A stretch of 40,785 nucleotides of DNA from Hallella mizrahii (GCF_009695775.1 NZ_VUNG01000039.1:1-40785), one strand, 5' to 3'; shown: positions 22,793 through 32,723, numbered from the stretch's first letter. Numbers and translations: made by a program. The notes: generated by a model not told the origin, from the letters alone.

Positions 22793-24793
22793 TTAATCGG
22801 TCCATCCTGGGTTCTGTACCAGTTTTCCATTGCGTTGCAGAATCGTTTTGGAAATAGGATAGAAATACATTTTATTCTTAAACACGCGCTTCATCGTCTT
22901 TTCCGTATTCCACACGCGTACGGTATAGAACTGCTCTCTCTCCGCCATCTTTGCGCTGACATCGAGACCGGTGACCGGCTTGTTCATGGCATCGGGCGCG
23001 TCTTTCCAGCGTCGAAGATCGTAGTAGCGGTGATCTTCAAAGGCAAACTCCACTTTCCACTCCTGTTTGATGAGTTTCTTCATGGTCTCGTAGTCCGAAG
23101 CCTCTGCCGTGGTGATGCCGGGCAGGCCTGCACGATATCTGATCTGATTGAAGTAGAACATCATCTGCTGTACATCACGGCTGACAGTGATCTTGTTTAC
23201 AGGGTCAGTATAGGGTTCCGTCATCTCGTTCATGGCTTCCACATAGCCGAGCAGCACTTCCGCATAGCGCATGATGGGATAGGTCTTGGGCTTGCGTGAG
23301 CCCTGCCAATGCATGATGTCCTCCTGATTGACATATTTCTTGCAGGTATAGCCCAGTCGGTTGTAATCCACCTTGATCGTTCCGGTAGGTTGGCTGTTGC
23401 CGTCTTTATAATATGTGGCCACGAAGTTCTTCTTGGCCTCGGTACCCGTGTAGGACGTGCAAGGCCAGACGCAATAGTTAAATCCGATGCTGGCATAGTA
23501 GCGAGGCTCGCGGTTGTCGTCGCGGTGAGCCCGTTCCGGTGCAAGCACATAATCCTCCGAGAAAGTCTTTCCTTGCCCCACGGCTCTCCATGATTTTTCT
23601 TCATCAGTAGCCTCACTATATTGCCGACCGTCTGCCATGCGATAAGAGTCGACCATGTCCTGTGTGACACTGAATCCGTTGATACCGCCTAAAGGGTTGG
23701 GATAGAAAGTCCAGTCGTCTGCATCGCTGCGTGGGCAGAAATAGATAAGCTCCTTGTTATGCTCCGGTTCGATGCTTCCGTCGAAGATACTTTTGTAGCT
23801 CTTGTACGGGTCAATGTCTCCTGCGCCATTGGGGAACGGCTCTTTCGACACCGTCGAAGGCAGGGGCAGCGTGCCGGCTACATGGTCGGTAGTAGCGATT
23901 TTCTCGACTGTATTCAAGGCGTATTTGTTCATGTCGATGATCCGCTTGTAGAGTGCGGCGACCTTTCCCCATCGGCTCTTGTCTTCCTGCTGCGAGATGA
24001 AGTTGGTGCCATCGGAGCGTTTCCAGTCAGCATAATATGTATTGCCGTTGAAGAGCGGACTTGCCCAGTAGAGACGTTGCCGGGCCTCAAAGGCCAGTGC
24101 GGCTCCCTGTGTGGGAACATATTGATAAGCTTTCTCACGGCTGACGGGCAGGTATTCGGCTGCTTTCTCAAAGTTATTGCAGACATATTCCACGCAATCA
24201 TCATAGCTTGCCCGCTCTACTGACGCTGTAGACGCCTCTGTGTCACTGGCGTATGGCTCGTCGGGCTCGATGGGCACAGGGCCATAGAGTCGCATGAGAC
24301 TATAGTAGAAATAGGCACGGAGGAAGTAAGCCCGTCCCATGTAGTCTCGTCGTTCCAAGTCGGTGAGTTCCTTGCATTCTGGTATGCGTTTGATGAGGAT
24401 GTTGGCTTTACGGATGCCCTTGTAGTAATTTTCCCAAGGGTCGTAGCCCTTGACATCGTTGACCGTCACCTCGTCGACCATGAGATAAGAGCCGCGATGA
24501 TTCCAGTCTGCCCAAGGCACGATAGCCTCATCGGCGGCCAGTCCGCTGGGCGAGTACGAGCCTATGGAGAAGATCTTGGACTCGTCGGGGAGAAATGACG
24601 CAGCACCGTTGATGTATTGCAGTACACGTGTTTTAGACGTGAAGACCGAGTCGATAGTGACCTGGTCGTTGATATAGCTGTTGATGTCAAGGAAAGACTC
24701 GCAGGAGCTCAAGGCAGTCATTCCTGCGCAGGGCAGAAGAGCCAGTGCCCATCCCACCGTCTTTCGTGTGAGCGTTTTATTACGAATATTCAT
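22793..24793 (-). CDS. SusD/RagB-family glycan-binding lipoprotein
   Basis: A 666-residue outer-membrane lipoprotein that caps a SusC transporter and captures oligosaccharide. Signal peptide and lipobox ALSSC end near residue 30, followed by FLDINSYINDQVT. TPR-like helices follow (AYFLRAYFYYSLMRLYGPVPI, typical of the family), and the C-terminal RagB/SusD block (RYAEVLLGYVEAMNE, FAFEDHRYYDLRRWKD, YFYPISKTILQRNGKLVQNPG). At 666 residues it belongs to the longer SusD variants. It lies 27 bp after its susC partner. Confidence 0.95.
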   Translation of the reverse strand: MNIRNKTLTRKTVGWALALLPCAGMTALSSCESFLDINSYINDQVTIDSVFTSKTRVLQYINGAASFLPDESKIFSIGSYSPSGLAADEAIVPWADWNHRGSYLMVDEVTVNDVKGYDPWENYYKGIRKANILIKRIPECKELTDLERRDYMGRAYFLRAYFYYSLMRLYGPVPIEPDEPYASDTEASTASVERASYDDCVEYVCNNFEKAAEYLPVSREKAYQYVPTQGAALAFEARQRLYWASPLFNGNTYYADWKRSDGTNFISQQEDKSRWGKVAALYKRIIDMNKYALNTVEKIATTDHVAGTLPLPSTVSKEPFPNGAGDIDPYKSYKSIFDGSIEPEHNKELIYFCPRSDADDWTFYPNPLGGINGFSVTQDMVDSYRMADGRQYSEATDEEKSWRAVGQGKTFSEDYVLAPERAHRDDNREPRYYASIGFNYCVWPCTSYTGTEAKKNFVATYYKDGNSQPTGTIKVDYNRLGYTCKKYVNQEDIMHWQGSRKPKTYPIMRYAEVLLGYVEAMNEMTEPYTDPVNKITVSRDVQQMMFYFNQIRYRAGLPGITTAEASDYETMKKLIKQEWKVEFAFEDHRYYDLRRWKDAPDAMNKPVTGLDVSAKMAEREQFYTVRVWNTEKTMKRVFKNKMYFYPISKTILQRNGKLVQNPGWTD

Positions 24794-24820
24794 AGTTGTT
24801 TGTTTTCAGTTGATAATAGA

Positions 24821-27800
24821 TCAGAATGATACGTTGAGTTGCAGTGTGTAGACTCGCTGCAATGGATAGGCAGCACCGTTGCCACTGGCCTGTGTCGGGT
24901 CGAAGATCTTGTCGCCGTGGTCCCACAAGTGGAGATTCTCGCCGATGAGACTGATCGAGGCACCTGTCATGTAGAGCTTACGCAACCACGATTTGTTGAA
25001 CGTGTAGGTGAGTTGTACGTTTTTCAGTCTGAGATAGCTGCCGTCACGCAGCCAGAAGGTAGACCCAATGGTGGAGTTGGCGTTTGATCCGTAAGAGAGT
25101 CTGGGGAAACGTGCGTTGGCATTCTCTGTAGTGGGATCGCCCGAGAAGCTGGCAGCCGTCCAGCGGTTTTTCTGATCTGCAACGATCTTCAGGATATTGC
25201 CGGTCTCCTTCTGCTCGAAGGGTACGAAGCCTGTGCCGCCGACATAGTATTGCACACGCGAGACACCGCCGAAGAGCACACTCAGCGTCCAGTTCTTCCA
25301 ATAGAACTCGGTAGCAAAGCCATACTGGATTTGTGGCACATTGCTGTATTTCAGTGGTATCAGATCGTCGTAGTTGATCACGCCGTCGCCATTGACATCC
25401 TTGTATTTGATGTCGCCCGGCAGCACATCACTGGCAAAGGTCTGTCGTGGACTGTTCCTGATTTCTTCTTCATCCTTGAAGAGTCCCAAGGCGACCAAGC
25501 CGCGCTGAATGCCCCAGGTATATCCCGCCGTGTATTGATAGGGATAGCTTTTTACAGTCTCCTCATATTGGAGCACTTTGTTTTTCGATTGTGTGAAGTT
25601 GGCTCTCAGCGTCATACCTGCATCGGGAGAGAACGGCTGGGTATAGGTAATATGTCCGTCAACGCCCCAGCTCTTCATCTTTCCCACGTTGGCATAGGGC
25701 AGGGAAGCCAGTCCCATTTCTGCCGGAATGCTGGCGCGTTGCTGGTAGATACCCGAGCGGACATCACGGTAGAAGTCGACGGTCAGGTCGATACGCTCAT
25801 TAAAGAGCTTCATGTCGATACCCAAGTTGCGCTTGACAGCTTTCTCCCATCTCAGGTTGTTTGATCCTACTTGTGATTCCGTGATACCTGTGCCTGACTG
25901 CCAAGGCCCGGAATCGCCGGAGCCCATCAGTGAGAGGTAGGGGAAACGAGAGCCCGAGATGCGGTCGTTGCCCACCTCACCATAGGAGAGACGGAATTTC
26001 AGATAGCTAAGCCAGGGTACGAGTTTGCGCACAGCAGCATACTGTGTGGGAATCCATCCTCCGGAAATGGCTGGGAAAAGTCCGAACCGATGTCCTTTCT
26101 CAAAGGCCTCAGAACCTGTATAGCCCAAGTTGCCTTCAATGAAATAGGTGTCCTTATAAGAATAGGTGGCACGGCTGGAGAGGCCAATATAGCGTTTGGG
26201 GATGGCATCGAGCAAGGTGGTGTTGCCAGATGACTTATAGTCCGACATATAATAATGGATCAGTCCTCCTACGCGATGGTCTTTGCCAAAAAGACGATCG
26301 TAGTTGAGATGTGCCTCGAAGTAGAACTTGCGGTCGACATACTTGTCGTTGCTGTATTGCTGTGACTGATAGTCACGCACCTTGTTCAGATCCAGCTCGC
26401 CGCTGCGCTTGCGCTGAGTAGCATAGTAAAGAGCCGGCCATTTCGTGCGTCGTTCAGAGAGATTGGAGTTAGAGTCGAAGTTGAAGAGCAGTGTTGTGGA
26501 GAGTCCTTTGGTGATGATACTCAGATCCTTCTGGAACGAGAGGTTCAGCTTGGTGTTGTTGCCGTAGAACTGGCGGTAGCCGGTGCGGTTGAGCAATACG
26601 TAAGGGCTGATCTGATTGTTGTTTGAACCGTATGCCGGGAAATCACCGTTGGAGTAGATCAGCGGCACAGTGATCGGCGTCAGTGTAGAGCAGGCATTCC
26701 ACAGGTCATTGCTGCTGTCGCCATATCCCGGATAGTTCTTGTCGTGGATGGTCGTCTCCAGTCCGAGCGTGAGGACTGACGTGCGTGTGAGGTTCACGTC
26801 GACGTTGGCGCGGAAGTTATACTGCCGGAATTTGACGTTTGAGTCCTTGTCTTTGTATTTAGAGTCCTGCTTGAAGATACCGTCCTTGTTGAGCATTCCC
26901 AAGCTGAGGTAATAGCGGGCTACCTGACCACCGCCGGAAGCGCTGAAGTGAGCCTGCTGATACCAGGTATGATCCTTCAAGATGACATCATGCCAGTCGA
27001 CGTCGGGATGCAGGTCTGGATCCATGCCGTTCTTGAAGAGCGTCATGTCCACTGCGTTGAAGATAGGATCCATGCCACGTGACACAGCTGCCTCGTTGGC
27101 AAGGCTGGCATATTCATAAGCGTTGACAAACTCCGGCATACGGGGCGAGTAAGAGTAGTTGACGTTGATCTTTCCGTCGATTCTCAGTTTTCCTGCCTTA
27201 CCTCTTCGTGTGGTGACAAGCACCACGCCGTTAGCACCGCGCGTACCATATACGGCTGTGGCGGAAGCGTCTTTCAGGATCGAGAAGCTCTCTATGTCTT
27301 CCGGGTCAAGGCTGTTGAGGTCTCCTTCGATACCGTCGATGAGCACCAGCGCACTGGAATTGGCACCGAACGTGCTGATACCGCGAATCCAGAATTGAGA
27401 GTAGTCGTTTCCCGGCTCACCGCTTCGTGTTACGCTGATGATACCCGGCACGCGCGATCCCAGCATGTTGCTCACCGATGTCGCAGGCACATGCAGATCC
27501 TTTGCGTCTACATTGGTGATAGCGCCGGTAACTGAGATTTTTCGCTGTGTGCCTTGTCCGACGACGACCACCTCGTTGAGATCGCCCAAGTCTTCTTTAA
27601 GCACGATGCGCAAGCGCTCGTCGCTCTTTTCTATTTTTTGCGTATAAGGCTTGAAGCCTATATAGGTGATGCTGAGTGTTTGTCCGGGTTCGACATCTGT
27701 CAGTTTGAAGTGTCCGTCCAAGTCTGAGACGACACCTTTTCCGGGTACTTCTTTCACACTGATGGTAGCACCGATAATGGGTTCACCTTTCTCTGTCATG

Positions 27801-27892
27801 ACGAGTCCGGAAACGGTGAGATTGCCTTGTGCGGCGACGCTGAGCCAAGAGAGACAGAGCACCATCAAGGTCATAAGGATATGTTGTTTCAT
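24821..27892 (-). CDS. SusC/RagA-family TonB-linked outer-membrane transporter
   Basis: A 1023-residue TonB-dependent importer. Residues 1-22 are a signal peptide. Next come a carboxypeptidase-regulatory-like domain (~23-100: TVSGLVMTEKGEPIIGATIS ... LSITYIGFKPYTQ), then the plug domain with the SusC hallmark SILKDASATAVYGTRGANGV, then a 22-strand barrel ending in YTLQLNVSF with the terminal aromatic residue. No N-terminal signalling (STN) domain is present, consistent with regulation by the AraC protein rather than an anti-sigma partner. It partners with the SusD gene directly downstream. Confidence 0.96.
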   Translation of the reverse strand: MKQHILMTLMVLCLSWLSVAAQGNLTVSGLVMTEKGEPIIGATISVKEVPGKGVVSDLDGHFKLTDVEPGQTLSITYIGFKPYTQKIEKSDERLRIVLKEDLGDLNEVVVVGQGTQRKISVTGAITNVDAKDLHVPATSVSNMLGSRVPGIISVTRSGEPGNDYSQFWIRGISTFGANSSALVLIDGIEGDLNSLDPEDIESFSILKDASATAVYGTRGANGVVLVTTRRGKAGKLRIDGKINVNYSYSPRMPEFVNAYEYASLANEAAVSRGMDPIFNAVDMTLFKNGMDPDLHPDVDWHDVILKDHTWYQQAHFSASGGGQVARYYLSLGMLNKDGIFKQDSKYKDKDSNVKFRQYNFRANVDVNLTRTSVLTLGLETTIHDKNYPGYGDSSNDLWNACSTLTPITVPLIYSNGDFPAYGSNNNQISPYVLLNRTGYRQFYGNNTKLNLSFQKDLSIITKGLSTTLLFNFDSNSNLSERRTKWPALYYATQRKRSGELDLNKVRDYQSQQYSNDKYVDRKFYFEAHLNYDRLFGKDHRVGGLIHYYMSDYKSSGNTTLLDAIPKRYIGLSSRATYSYKDTYFIEGNLGYTGSEAFEKGHRFGLFPAISGGWIPTQYAAVRKLVPWLSYLKFRLSYGEVGNDRISGSRFPYLSLMGSGDSGPWQSGTGITESQVGSNNLRWEKAVKRNLGIDMKLFNERIDLTVDFYRDVRSGIYQQRASIPAEMGLASLPYANVGKMKSWGVDGHITYTQPFSPDAGMTLRANFTQSKNKVLQYEETVKSYPYQYTAGYTWGIQRGLVALGLFKDEEEIRNSPRQTFASDVLPGDIKYKDVNGDGVINYDDLIPLKYSNVPQIQYGFATEFYWKNWTLSVLFGGVSRVQYYVGGTGFVPFEQKETGNILKIVADQKNRWTAASFSGDPTTENANARFPRLSYGSNANSTIGSTFWLRDGSYLRLKNVQLTYTFNKSWLRKLYMTGASISLIGENLHLWDHGDKIFDPTQASGNGAAYPLQRVYTLQLNVSF

Positions 27893-27910
27893 GTCGTTTG
27901 TTCTTTAGGG

Positions 27911-29221
27911 TTATTCAATGCTCAGTTTTCTCACTGTTCTGTCCCATCCGCCGGCTATATAGAAGTTGTCCTCACTGTCAGCGGCTATATCTTGTGGAGA
28001 GTTGAACTGTGCGTCGAGCGGTTCTGTGTCAGAGTTGACCTGTCCGCCTACTCCAGGTTTTCCGGCTACGGTCTTGACATAGTCGCCCGATATGCGGCTG
28101 ATGAAGGCTCCGGCACGGTTGATCACATAGATGTCACCGTCGGAGGTGACCGTCATTCCGTAGGGCTCAATAAACTGAGCGTCTTTCAATCTGTGTCCTG
28201 TTGCCGTTCCTGCACCATTAAATCCTGCGTATTTCTCGATATGCCATTGTGCATTGTTGTCTTCATAGATGCGGTAAATGCCCGCCATCTGATAAAAGGA
28301 AGCAAAGAAGCAATGGTGGTATTTGCTGTAGATAAATTGTGATCGGTCGCGGAAATCATTGGGCTTGTCACCGGTCAAAGGAATCTTCTTGTAAGTACGG
28401 TTTTCCAAATCCACTTCGCAGAAATTACATTCTGTGTCTAAGAGAAAGAGGTGCTGGTCGTCGTTCTCCCTGAAAGCTCCCGACCAAATCTGCCCGGGCA
28501 TATCGTTCCTCGTGATCGTGATACCCGTGTTCTTCTCTGCATAGTTCTCCGCGCGTGAATAGGAATAGATGGTGCGGTCCTCGGACCAGTGCGAGAGCAG
28601 ATAGAATTTCTCGCGTGTGTTGTCCACGGCGGGCGTGCCGAAACTGTGTGACGTGGAGAGCGTTACTACACTGTTGTCCTCGGGCGAGATGAGGCTCACG
28701 CGTGCGTTCCACCACGATTCCACGGCGATGACGTTGTCGGAATTTGTGCCTTTGACCGTAGCGATGTTCGACACTTCCTTAAAACGAGCCGTGTTCAAGT
28801 CTCCGTCTTGGAATTTTTCGTCGCCAAAAGCTCCGGCAACGGTTTTCACCGACTTGGTCTGCTCATACTTGAAGATGACACTGTCCTGTGTCACGCTGTC
28901 ATTACCACAGACAACTGAGATAGGGTGTCGCCCGGCATTCAACTTTGGAACCAAACCCAGTATCGTGCTGCCATTGGTTCTGGTCAGTACAGCATACTTC
29001 TTCCCGAAGTACACTTTCATGTGACTGAGACTGTCACCAAAGTTGCCTTTAACGATAAATGGCGTGTTGATGCCGCCATACTTGGGTTCAATGTCCGTCA
29101 GAAGTGTTGGCTTCCCCGGATCGTACTCGTTGTTGACCTGTGGAAACAGCGCAATGTCTTCTTTTCCATTACAGGCACACAACAGCGTTGCAATTGAGAG
29201 TAAATAGATTTTGTTCTTCAT
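27911..29221 (-). CDS. IPT/TIG and NHL-repeat surface lipoprotein
   Basis: A 436-residue lipoprotein with lipobox LLCAC. Residues ~35-120 form an IPT/TIG immunoglobulin-like domain (TDIEPKYGGINTPFIVKGNFG, ending SVVCGNDSVTQDSVIFKYE). Residues ~130-436 are NHL-type beta-propeller repeats (VKTVAGAFGDEKFQDGDLNTARF, FIEPYGMTVTSDGDIYVINRAG, FNSPQDIAADSEDNFYIAGG). Proteins of this architecture accompany many SusC/SusD loci and are presumed surface glycan binders. It is the first gene of its operon, with a TAACTTTG promoter core 49-56 bp upstream. Confidence 0.85.
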   Translation of the reverse strand: MKNKIYLLSIATLLCACNGKEDIALFPQVNNEYDPGKPTLLTDIEPKYGGINTPFIVKGNFGDSLSHMKVYFGKKYAVLTRTNGSTILGLVPKLNAGRHPISVVCGNDSVTQDSVIFKYEQTKSVKTVAGAFGDEKFQDGDLNTARFKEVSNIATVKGTNSDNVIAVESWWNARVSLISPEDNSVVTLSTSHSFGTPAVDNTREKFYLLSHWSEDRTIYSYSRAENYAEKNTGITITRNDMPGQIWSGAFRENDDQHLFLLDTECNFCEVDLENRTYKKIPLTGDKPNDFRDRSQFIYSKYHHCFFASFYQMAGIYRIYEDNNAQWHIEKYAGFNGAGTATGHRLKDAQFIEPYGMTVTSDGDIYVINRAGAFISRISGDYVKTVAGKPGVGGQVNSDTEPLDAQFNSPQDIAADSEDNFYIAGGWDRTVRKLSIE

Positions 29222-29269
29222 ATAGTTTTAAGAATATGATAGGTGATAATGATTATTTGGTAATTTTGG

Positions 29270-29277
29270 CAAAGTTA
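29270..29277 (-). promoter_or_regulatory. Promoter -7 element for the SusC/SusD operon
   Basis: TAACTTTG on the minus strand, matching TAnnTTTG, lies 49-56 bp before the first gene of the operon. The region to the AraC gene (29278-29414) is the likely site for its regulator. Confidence 0.5.
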
Positions 29278-29375
29278 CGGGATTACTCTGATGAACGAAT
29301 AGGAATATATTGTTTCAGAATAGCACAAAAATGACATTTCTGAACAAGAGTAGGATCACTTACGATTTATTTTCT

Positions 29376-29383
29376 TATCTTTG
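29376..29383 (+). promoter_or_regulatory. Promoter -7 element for the AraC gene
   Basis: TATCTTTG matches TAnnTTTG and would start transcription near 29390. This decides the AraC start: in-frame Met codons at 29310 and 29331 lie upstream of the promoter, while 29415 lies downstream. Confidence 0.55.
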
Positions 29384-29414
29384 CAGCGTTCTACCTTTTA
29401 TCTATGATCATCAC

Positions 29415-30269
29415 ATGCTTCCTATCGAGTCTCTGAACTTACAAATGCTCAATGTCGGTCTGGCACGTCACAATGGCGACTGGAACTGGCAAAACGTGTC
29501 GTCGCCCTTTACCCGCATCTACCTCTGTACGGAAGGTGCCGCACGGTTGCACATGCCCGGCGAGTGTGTAGACCTGCGCCCTGGCTATCTCTACCTTGTG
29601 CCGGCATACACGAGACACAGCTACGAATGCCACGGAAAATTCACACATTACTACCTTCATCTTTACGAAGGCTTCAAGAAGGAATCCGACATCTTCGACC
29701 TCTACGACTTTCCGATAGAAGTGAAGGCTGTAGGCTATGAAAGCCATATCTTCGCCAACATCTGTAAAACGCATCCTGATGCCAAGCTGCCCACAAGCAA
29801 TCCGACGGCGTATGACAACATGACGAAGTTCATTGGATATGTGCACCGTTACAACCAAATGCCACTCTACCAGAAGCTGGAACTAAGGGGCAGCATACTC
29901 ATCCTATTCTCACATTTCGTCAAACACGCCAAACCGAAAATGTGGACAGAGGACAAGCGACTGGATGCTTCACTAAAGTATATCCACGAGAATATATACA
30001 CAGAGATCAACATCGATGACCTTGCCTCCATTGCCTGCATGTCAAAAACCTATTTCATCCGTTACTTTGCCAAGACATTCGGAATGCCACCATTGCAATA
30101 TATCAACCGGAAAAAAGTGGAGCGCGCACAGTTGCTGCTACTCACCGAGGAAAAACCGGTTAAGGAAATCGCCTATAGCCTGGGGTACAACGATCATTCT
30201 TATTTCATCCGACTTTTCAAAAAGATCACCGGCATGACCCCAATGGCCTACCGACAGACGATGAGCTGA
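29415..30269 (+). CDS. AraC-family transcriptional regulator
   Basis: A 284-residue one-component activator. The N-terminal cupin-like sensor domain (residues ~15-100) includes RIYLCTEGAARLHMPG and LRPGYLYLVPAYTRHSYECH. The C-terminal AraC DNA-binding domain (~185-284) has two helix-turn-helix motifs: INIDDLASIACMSKTYFIRY and VKEIAYSLGYNDHSYFIRLF, then GMTPMAYRQ. It lies between the divergent SusC/SusD operon and the sugar-oxidation operon and is the obvious candidate to control both. The inducer is probably the sugar they handle. The chosen Met follows the promoter core. Confidence 0.9.
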   Translation: MLPIESLNLQMLNVGLARHNGDWNWQNVSSPFTRIYLCTEGAARLHMPGECVDLRPGYLYLVPAYTRHSYECHGKFTHYYLHLYEGFKKESDIFDLYDFPIEVKAVGYESHIFANICKTHPDAKLPTSNPTAYDNMTKFIGYVHRYNQMPLYQKLELRGSILILFSHFVKHAKPKMWTEDKRLDASLKYIHENIYTEINIDDLASIACMSKTYFIRYFAKTFGMPPLQYINRKKVERAQLLLLTEEKPVKEIAYSLGYNDHSYFIRLFKKITGMTPMAYRQTMS

Positions 30270-30348
30270 CGGATGAACTGACCTAAGAATAACAATTTTA
30301 TCCTATTGTGTGGCAAAATTGTATGAGCCCCGCTTACCGCATTTCATG

Positions 30349-30356
30349 TAAATTTG
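30349..30356 (+). promoter_or_regulatory. Promoter -7 element for the sugar-oxidation operon
   Basis: TAAATTTG matches TAnnTTTG and lies about 26 bp before the mutarotase start. No -33 TTTG is seen at the right distance, which fits an activator-dependent promoter. Confidence 0.45.
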
Positions 30357-30381
30357 CAGCAGTTTATCAAAGCAAAGCTAC

Positions 30382-30807
30382 ATGGAAGGTTATCAACAAC
30401 AACAATATGGTCAGCCTGTCAAGCGCTACGTTCAGACACTTGACCTGGTCAACGACCCGGAGGCCATCCGTACCTACAGATGGCTTCACTCCGAGAGTGT
30501 GCACTGGAAAGAGATACGCGACGGCATACGTGCCGTCGGAATCTTGGAGATGGAGGTGTACATCGTCGGTGACAGACTCGTCATGATCGTCGATGCGCCT
30601 GCTGACTTCGACTGGGACACGGCCATGGCACGTCTCGCCACCATGCCCCGGCAGGCAGAGTGGGAAGAGACGGTAGGCAAGTTCCAGCGCAGCAGACCCG
30701 GTGCCACCAGCAATGAAAAGTGGACAATGATGGAAAGAATCTTCCATCTTTACAACGACAAAGACACGGCTGCACAGCCCGTCAACCCAGACAATAGGAC
30801 CTATTGA
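30382..30807 (+). CDS. RhaM-type sugar mutarotase (L-rhamnose/L-fucose mutarotase family)
   Basis: A 141-residue member of the RhaM (formerly DUF718) family, which interconverts alpha and beta anomers of deoxyhexoses. Diagnostic parts are RYVQTLDLVNDPEAIRTYRW, the catalytic-region His in LHSESVHWKEI, GIRAVGILEMEVYIVGDRLV and the Trp-rich DWDTAM. It is longer than E. coli RhaM (104) because of an N-terminal glutamine-rich start and a C-terminal tail. As first gene of an operon with FucP it more likely acts on L-fucose or L-galactose than L-rhamnose. Confidence 0.85.
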   Translation: MEGYQQQQYGQPVKRYVQTLDLVNDPEAIRTYRWLHSESVHWKEIRDGIRAVGILEMEVYIVGDRLVMIVDAPADFDWDTAMARLATMPRQAEWEETVGKFQRSRPGATSNEKWTMMERIFHLYNDKDTAAQPVNPDNRTY

Positions 30808-30837
30808 ACACTAACAACGGAAAGCTCATCAACCTAT

Positions 30838-31785
30838 ATGCAATACAGAGAATTAGGCAAAACCGGCATGAAAGTGTCGGCTCTCGGATTCGGTGCTTCC
30901 TCGTTGGGCAGCGTGTTCCATGAGACAAAAGAGCAGCAGAGCATAGAGGCTGTGCTGGCTGCTGTAGAAGGGGGCATCAACCTCATCGATGTCAGTCCCT
31001 ATTACGGATATTACAAGGCAGAAACCGTACTTGGCAAGGCCCTGCCTCTCATCCCCCGCAACAAGTATTTCCTCACTACCAAGGTAGGACGCTATGGCGT
31101 CGACGGACACAACACGTGGGACTATAGCGCAAAACGGGCGAAAGAAAGTGTGTATGAGAGTCTGGAACGACTGCACGTAGACTATATCGACGTGATACAG
31201 GTTCACGACATTGAGTTTCAAAGCCATCTGCCGGGCGGGCTGCAGAAAGTTGTCGACGAGACATTGCCGGCTCTGCACGAGCTGAAAAAAGAGGGCGTGG
31301 TCAGACACGTCGGCATCACAGACCTGCAACTGGTCAACTTGCGATGGGTGGTCGAACATGTGGAAGATGGTACTGTGGAAACAGTGCTCAACTTCTGCCA
31401 CTACTGTCTGAGCGATGACGCACTTGCCGATGAGCTCGACTTCTATGAGCAGCATGGCATCGGTGTCATCAATGCCTCACCGTTTGCCATGGGGCTTCTC
31501 ACCTCGCGTGGCGTGCCCGACTGGCACCCTGCTCCCAAGCCGCTTGTTGCCGCCTGCGCCAAGGCGGCGCAATACTGCGCGGAGCACCATGAACCCATAG
31601 AGAGAGTGGCCTTGCAATACAGCATCAGCAACCCTCGTATTGCAAGTACTCTTTTCTCCTCTGCCAACCCAGGCAATGTGAAACGCAACATCGAATGGGC
31701 AAATGCAGAGCCTGACTCGAAACTGGCAAAAGCCGTACAGAACCTCATCGGTGACCAGAGACGCGTGACTTGGGAAAATACTTAA
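30838..31785 (+). CDS. Aldo/keto reductase, probable L-fucose/L-galactose 1-dehydrogenase
   Basis: A 315-residue NAD(P)-dependent aldo/keto reductase. The catalytic tetrad is visible as Asp51, Tyr56, Lys82 (TTKVG) and His123 (IQVHD). The opening RELGKTGMKVSALGFGASSLG and the whole layout resemble L-galactose dehydrogenases and bacterial L-fucose dehydrogenases, which oxidise C1 of the pyranose to a lactone. It is 30 bp after the mutarotase and 25 bp before a lactonase-like gene, which supports that reaction. Substrate is inferred. Confidence 0.85.
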   Translation: MQYRELGKTGMKVSALGFGASSLGSVFHETKEQQSIEAVLAAVEGGINLIDVSPYYGYYKAETVLGKALPLIPRNKYFLTTKVGRYGVDGHNTWDYSAKRAKESVYESLERLHVDYIDVIQVHDIEFQSHLPGGLQKVVDETLPALHELKKEGVVRHVGITDLQLVNLRWVVEHVEDGTVETVLNFCHYCLSDDALADELDFYEQHGIGVINASPFAMGLLTSRGVPDWHPAPKPLVAACAKAAQYCAEHHEPIERVALQYSISNPRIASTLFSSANPGNVKRNIEWANAEPDSKLAKAVQNLIGDQRRVTWENT

Positions 31786-31810
31786 TTGATGGAAGATAGA
31801 CGATAAAGAT

Positions 31811-32701
31811 ATGATCATCGACGCACATAGTCATCTTTGGCTCAAGCAAGACACGGTCGTGGATGGACAACGCATCCGCACACTCTCGCCCAACGGCTCC
31901 CGCTCAGCGTTCTTCGGGGAAGAGGTGCAGATGCTTCCCCCTTTCATGATCGACGGGCGAAACACTGCCGAGGTATTCCTGTCCAATATGGATTACGCCC
32001 AGGTAGGCGGTGCTGTGGTGGTGCAGGAAGTCATCGACGGCAACCAAAACGAGTATATCTCCGAAGTACAGAAGCGGTATCCCACCCGATTCTTTGGGAT
32101 GGGAATGGCTTTCCGTCTCAGCGAGGCCGAGAAGGTGAAGGCTTTGGGGCTGCGGGGGATTGCCGTCCCCGGGCACAGACTCCATGGCAAATCGCTCTTC
32201 AGCATGATGTCCATGTTCAAATACATGGAGACGCAACAGCTCGTCCTCTCGATGTGTCTTGCCGACAACGAGCAGCAGATTGGCGAGATGGGAGAGATCA
32301 TTCAGGAATGTCCACGGCTGAAAATAGCCATTGGACATTTTGGAATGCCTACGACACCATTTTTCCGTCAGCAAGTCATGCTGGCCCGTCTCGGTGACAA
32401 TGTCAGGATAGAGTCCGGCGGCATCACCTGGCTTTATCATTCAGAGTTTTATCCTTTCCCTACCGCAGTCAGACGCATCCGCCAGGCTGCCGACTGGGTA
32501 GGTTGGGACAAGTTGATGTGGGGCAGTGATTATCCTCGCACGATCACGGCCATCACTTACAAGATGTCGTATGACTTCATCACCAAATCCCCGGAGATGT
32601 CCGAAACGGAGAAAGAAGCCTTCCTCGGAAAGAATGCGCACGACTTCTACGGATTCGGAAAACTGCCGGACTTACCATATATAAAGAATATGTCAGAATG
32701 A
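31811..32701 (+). CDS. Amidohydrolase-2 family, probable L-fucono-lactonase
   Basis: A 296-residue metal-dependent TIM-barrel hydrolase. Metal ligands are visible as His6 and His8 in IDAHSHLW, then GHFG in the middle and the catalytic Asp in MWGSDYPR. This family includes L-fucono-1,5-lactonase and L-rhamnono-lactonase. Position directly after a sugar 1-dehydrogenase supports opening of a sugar lactone. Decarboxylases of the same family are the main alternative, less likely here. Confidence 0.82.
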   Translation: MIIDAHSHLWLKQDTVVDGQRIRTLSPNGSRSAFFGEEVQMLPPFMIDGRNTAEVFLSNMDYAQVGGAVVVQEVIDGNQNEYISEVQKRYPTRFFGMGMAFRLSEAEKVKALGLRGIAVPGHRLHGKSLFSMMSMFKYMETQQLVLSMCLADNEQQIGEMGEIIQECPRLKIAIGHFGMPTTPFFRQQVMLARLGDNVRIESGGITWLYHSEFYPFPTAVRRIRQAADWVGWDKLMWGSDYPRTITAITYKMSYDFITKSPEMSETEKEAFLGKNAHDFYGFGKLPDLPYIKNMSE

Positions 32702-32723
32702 AACATATAAAGACCGTGTTAGA

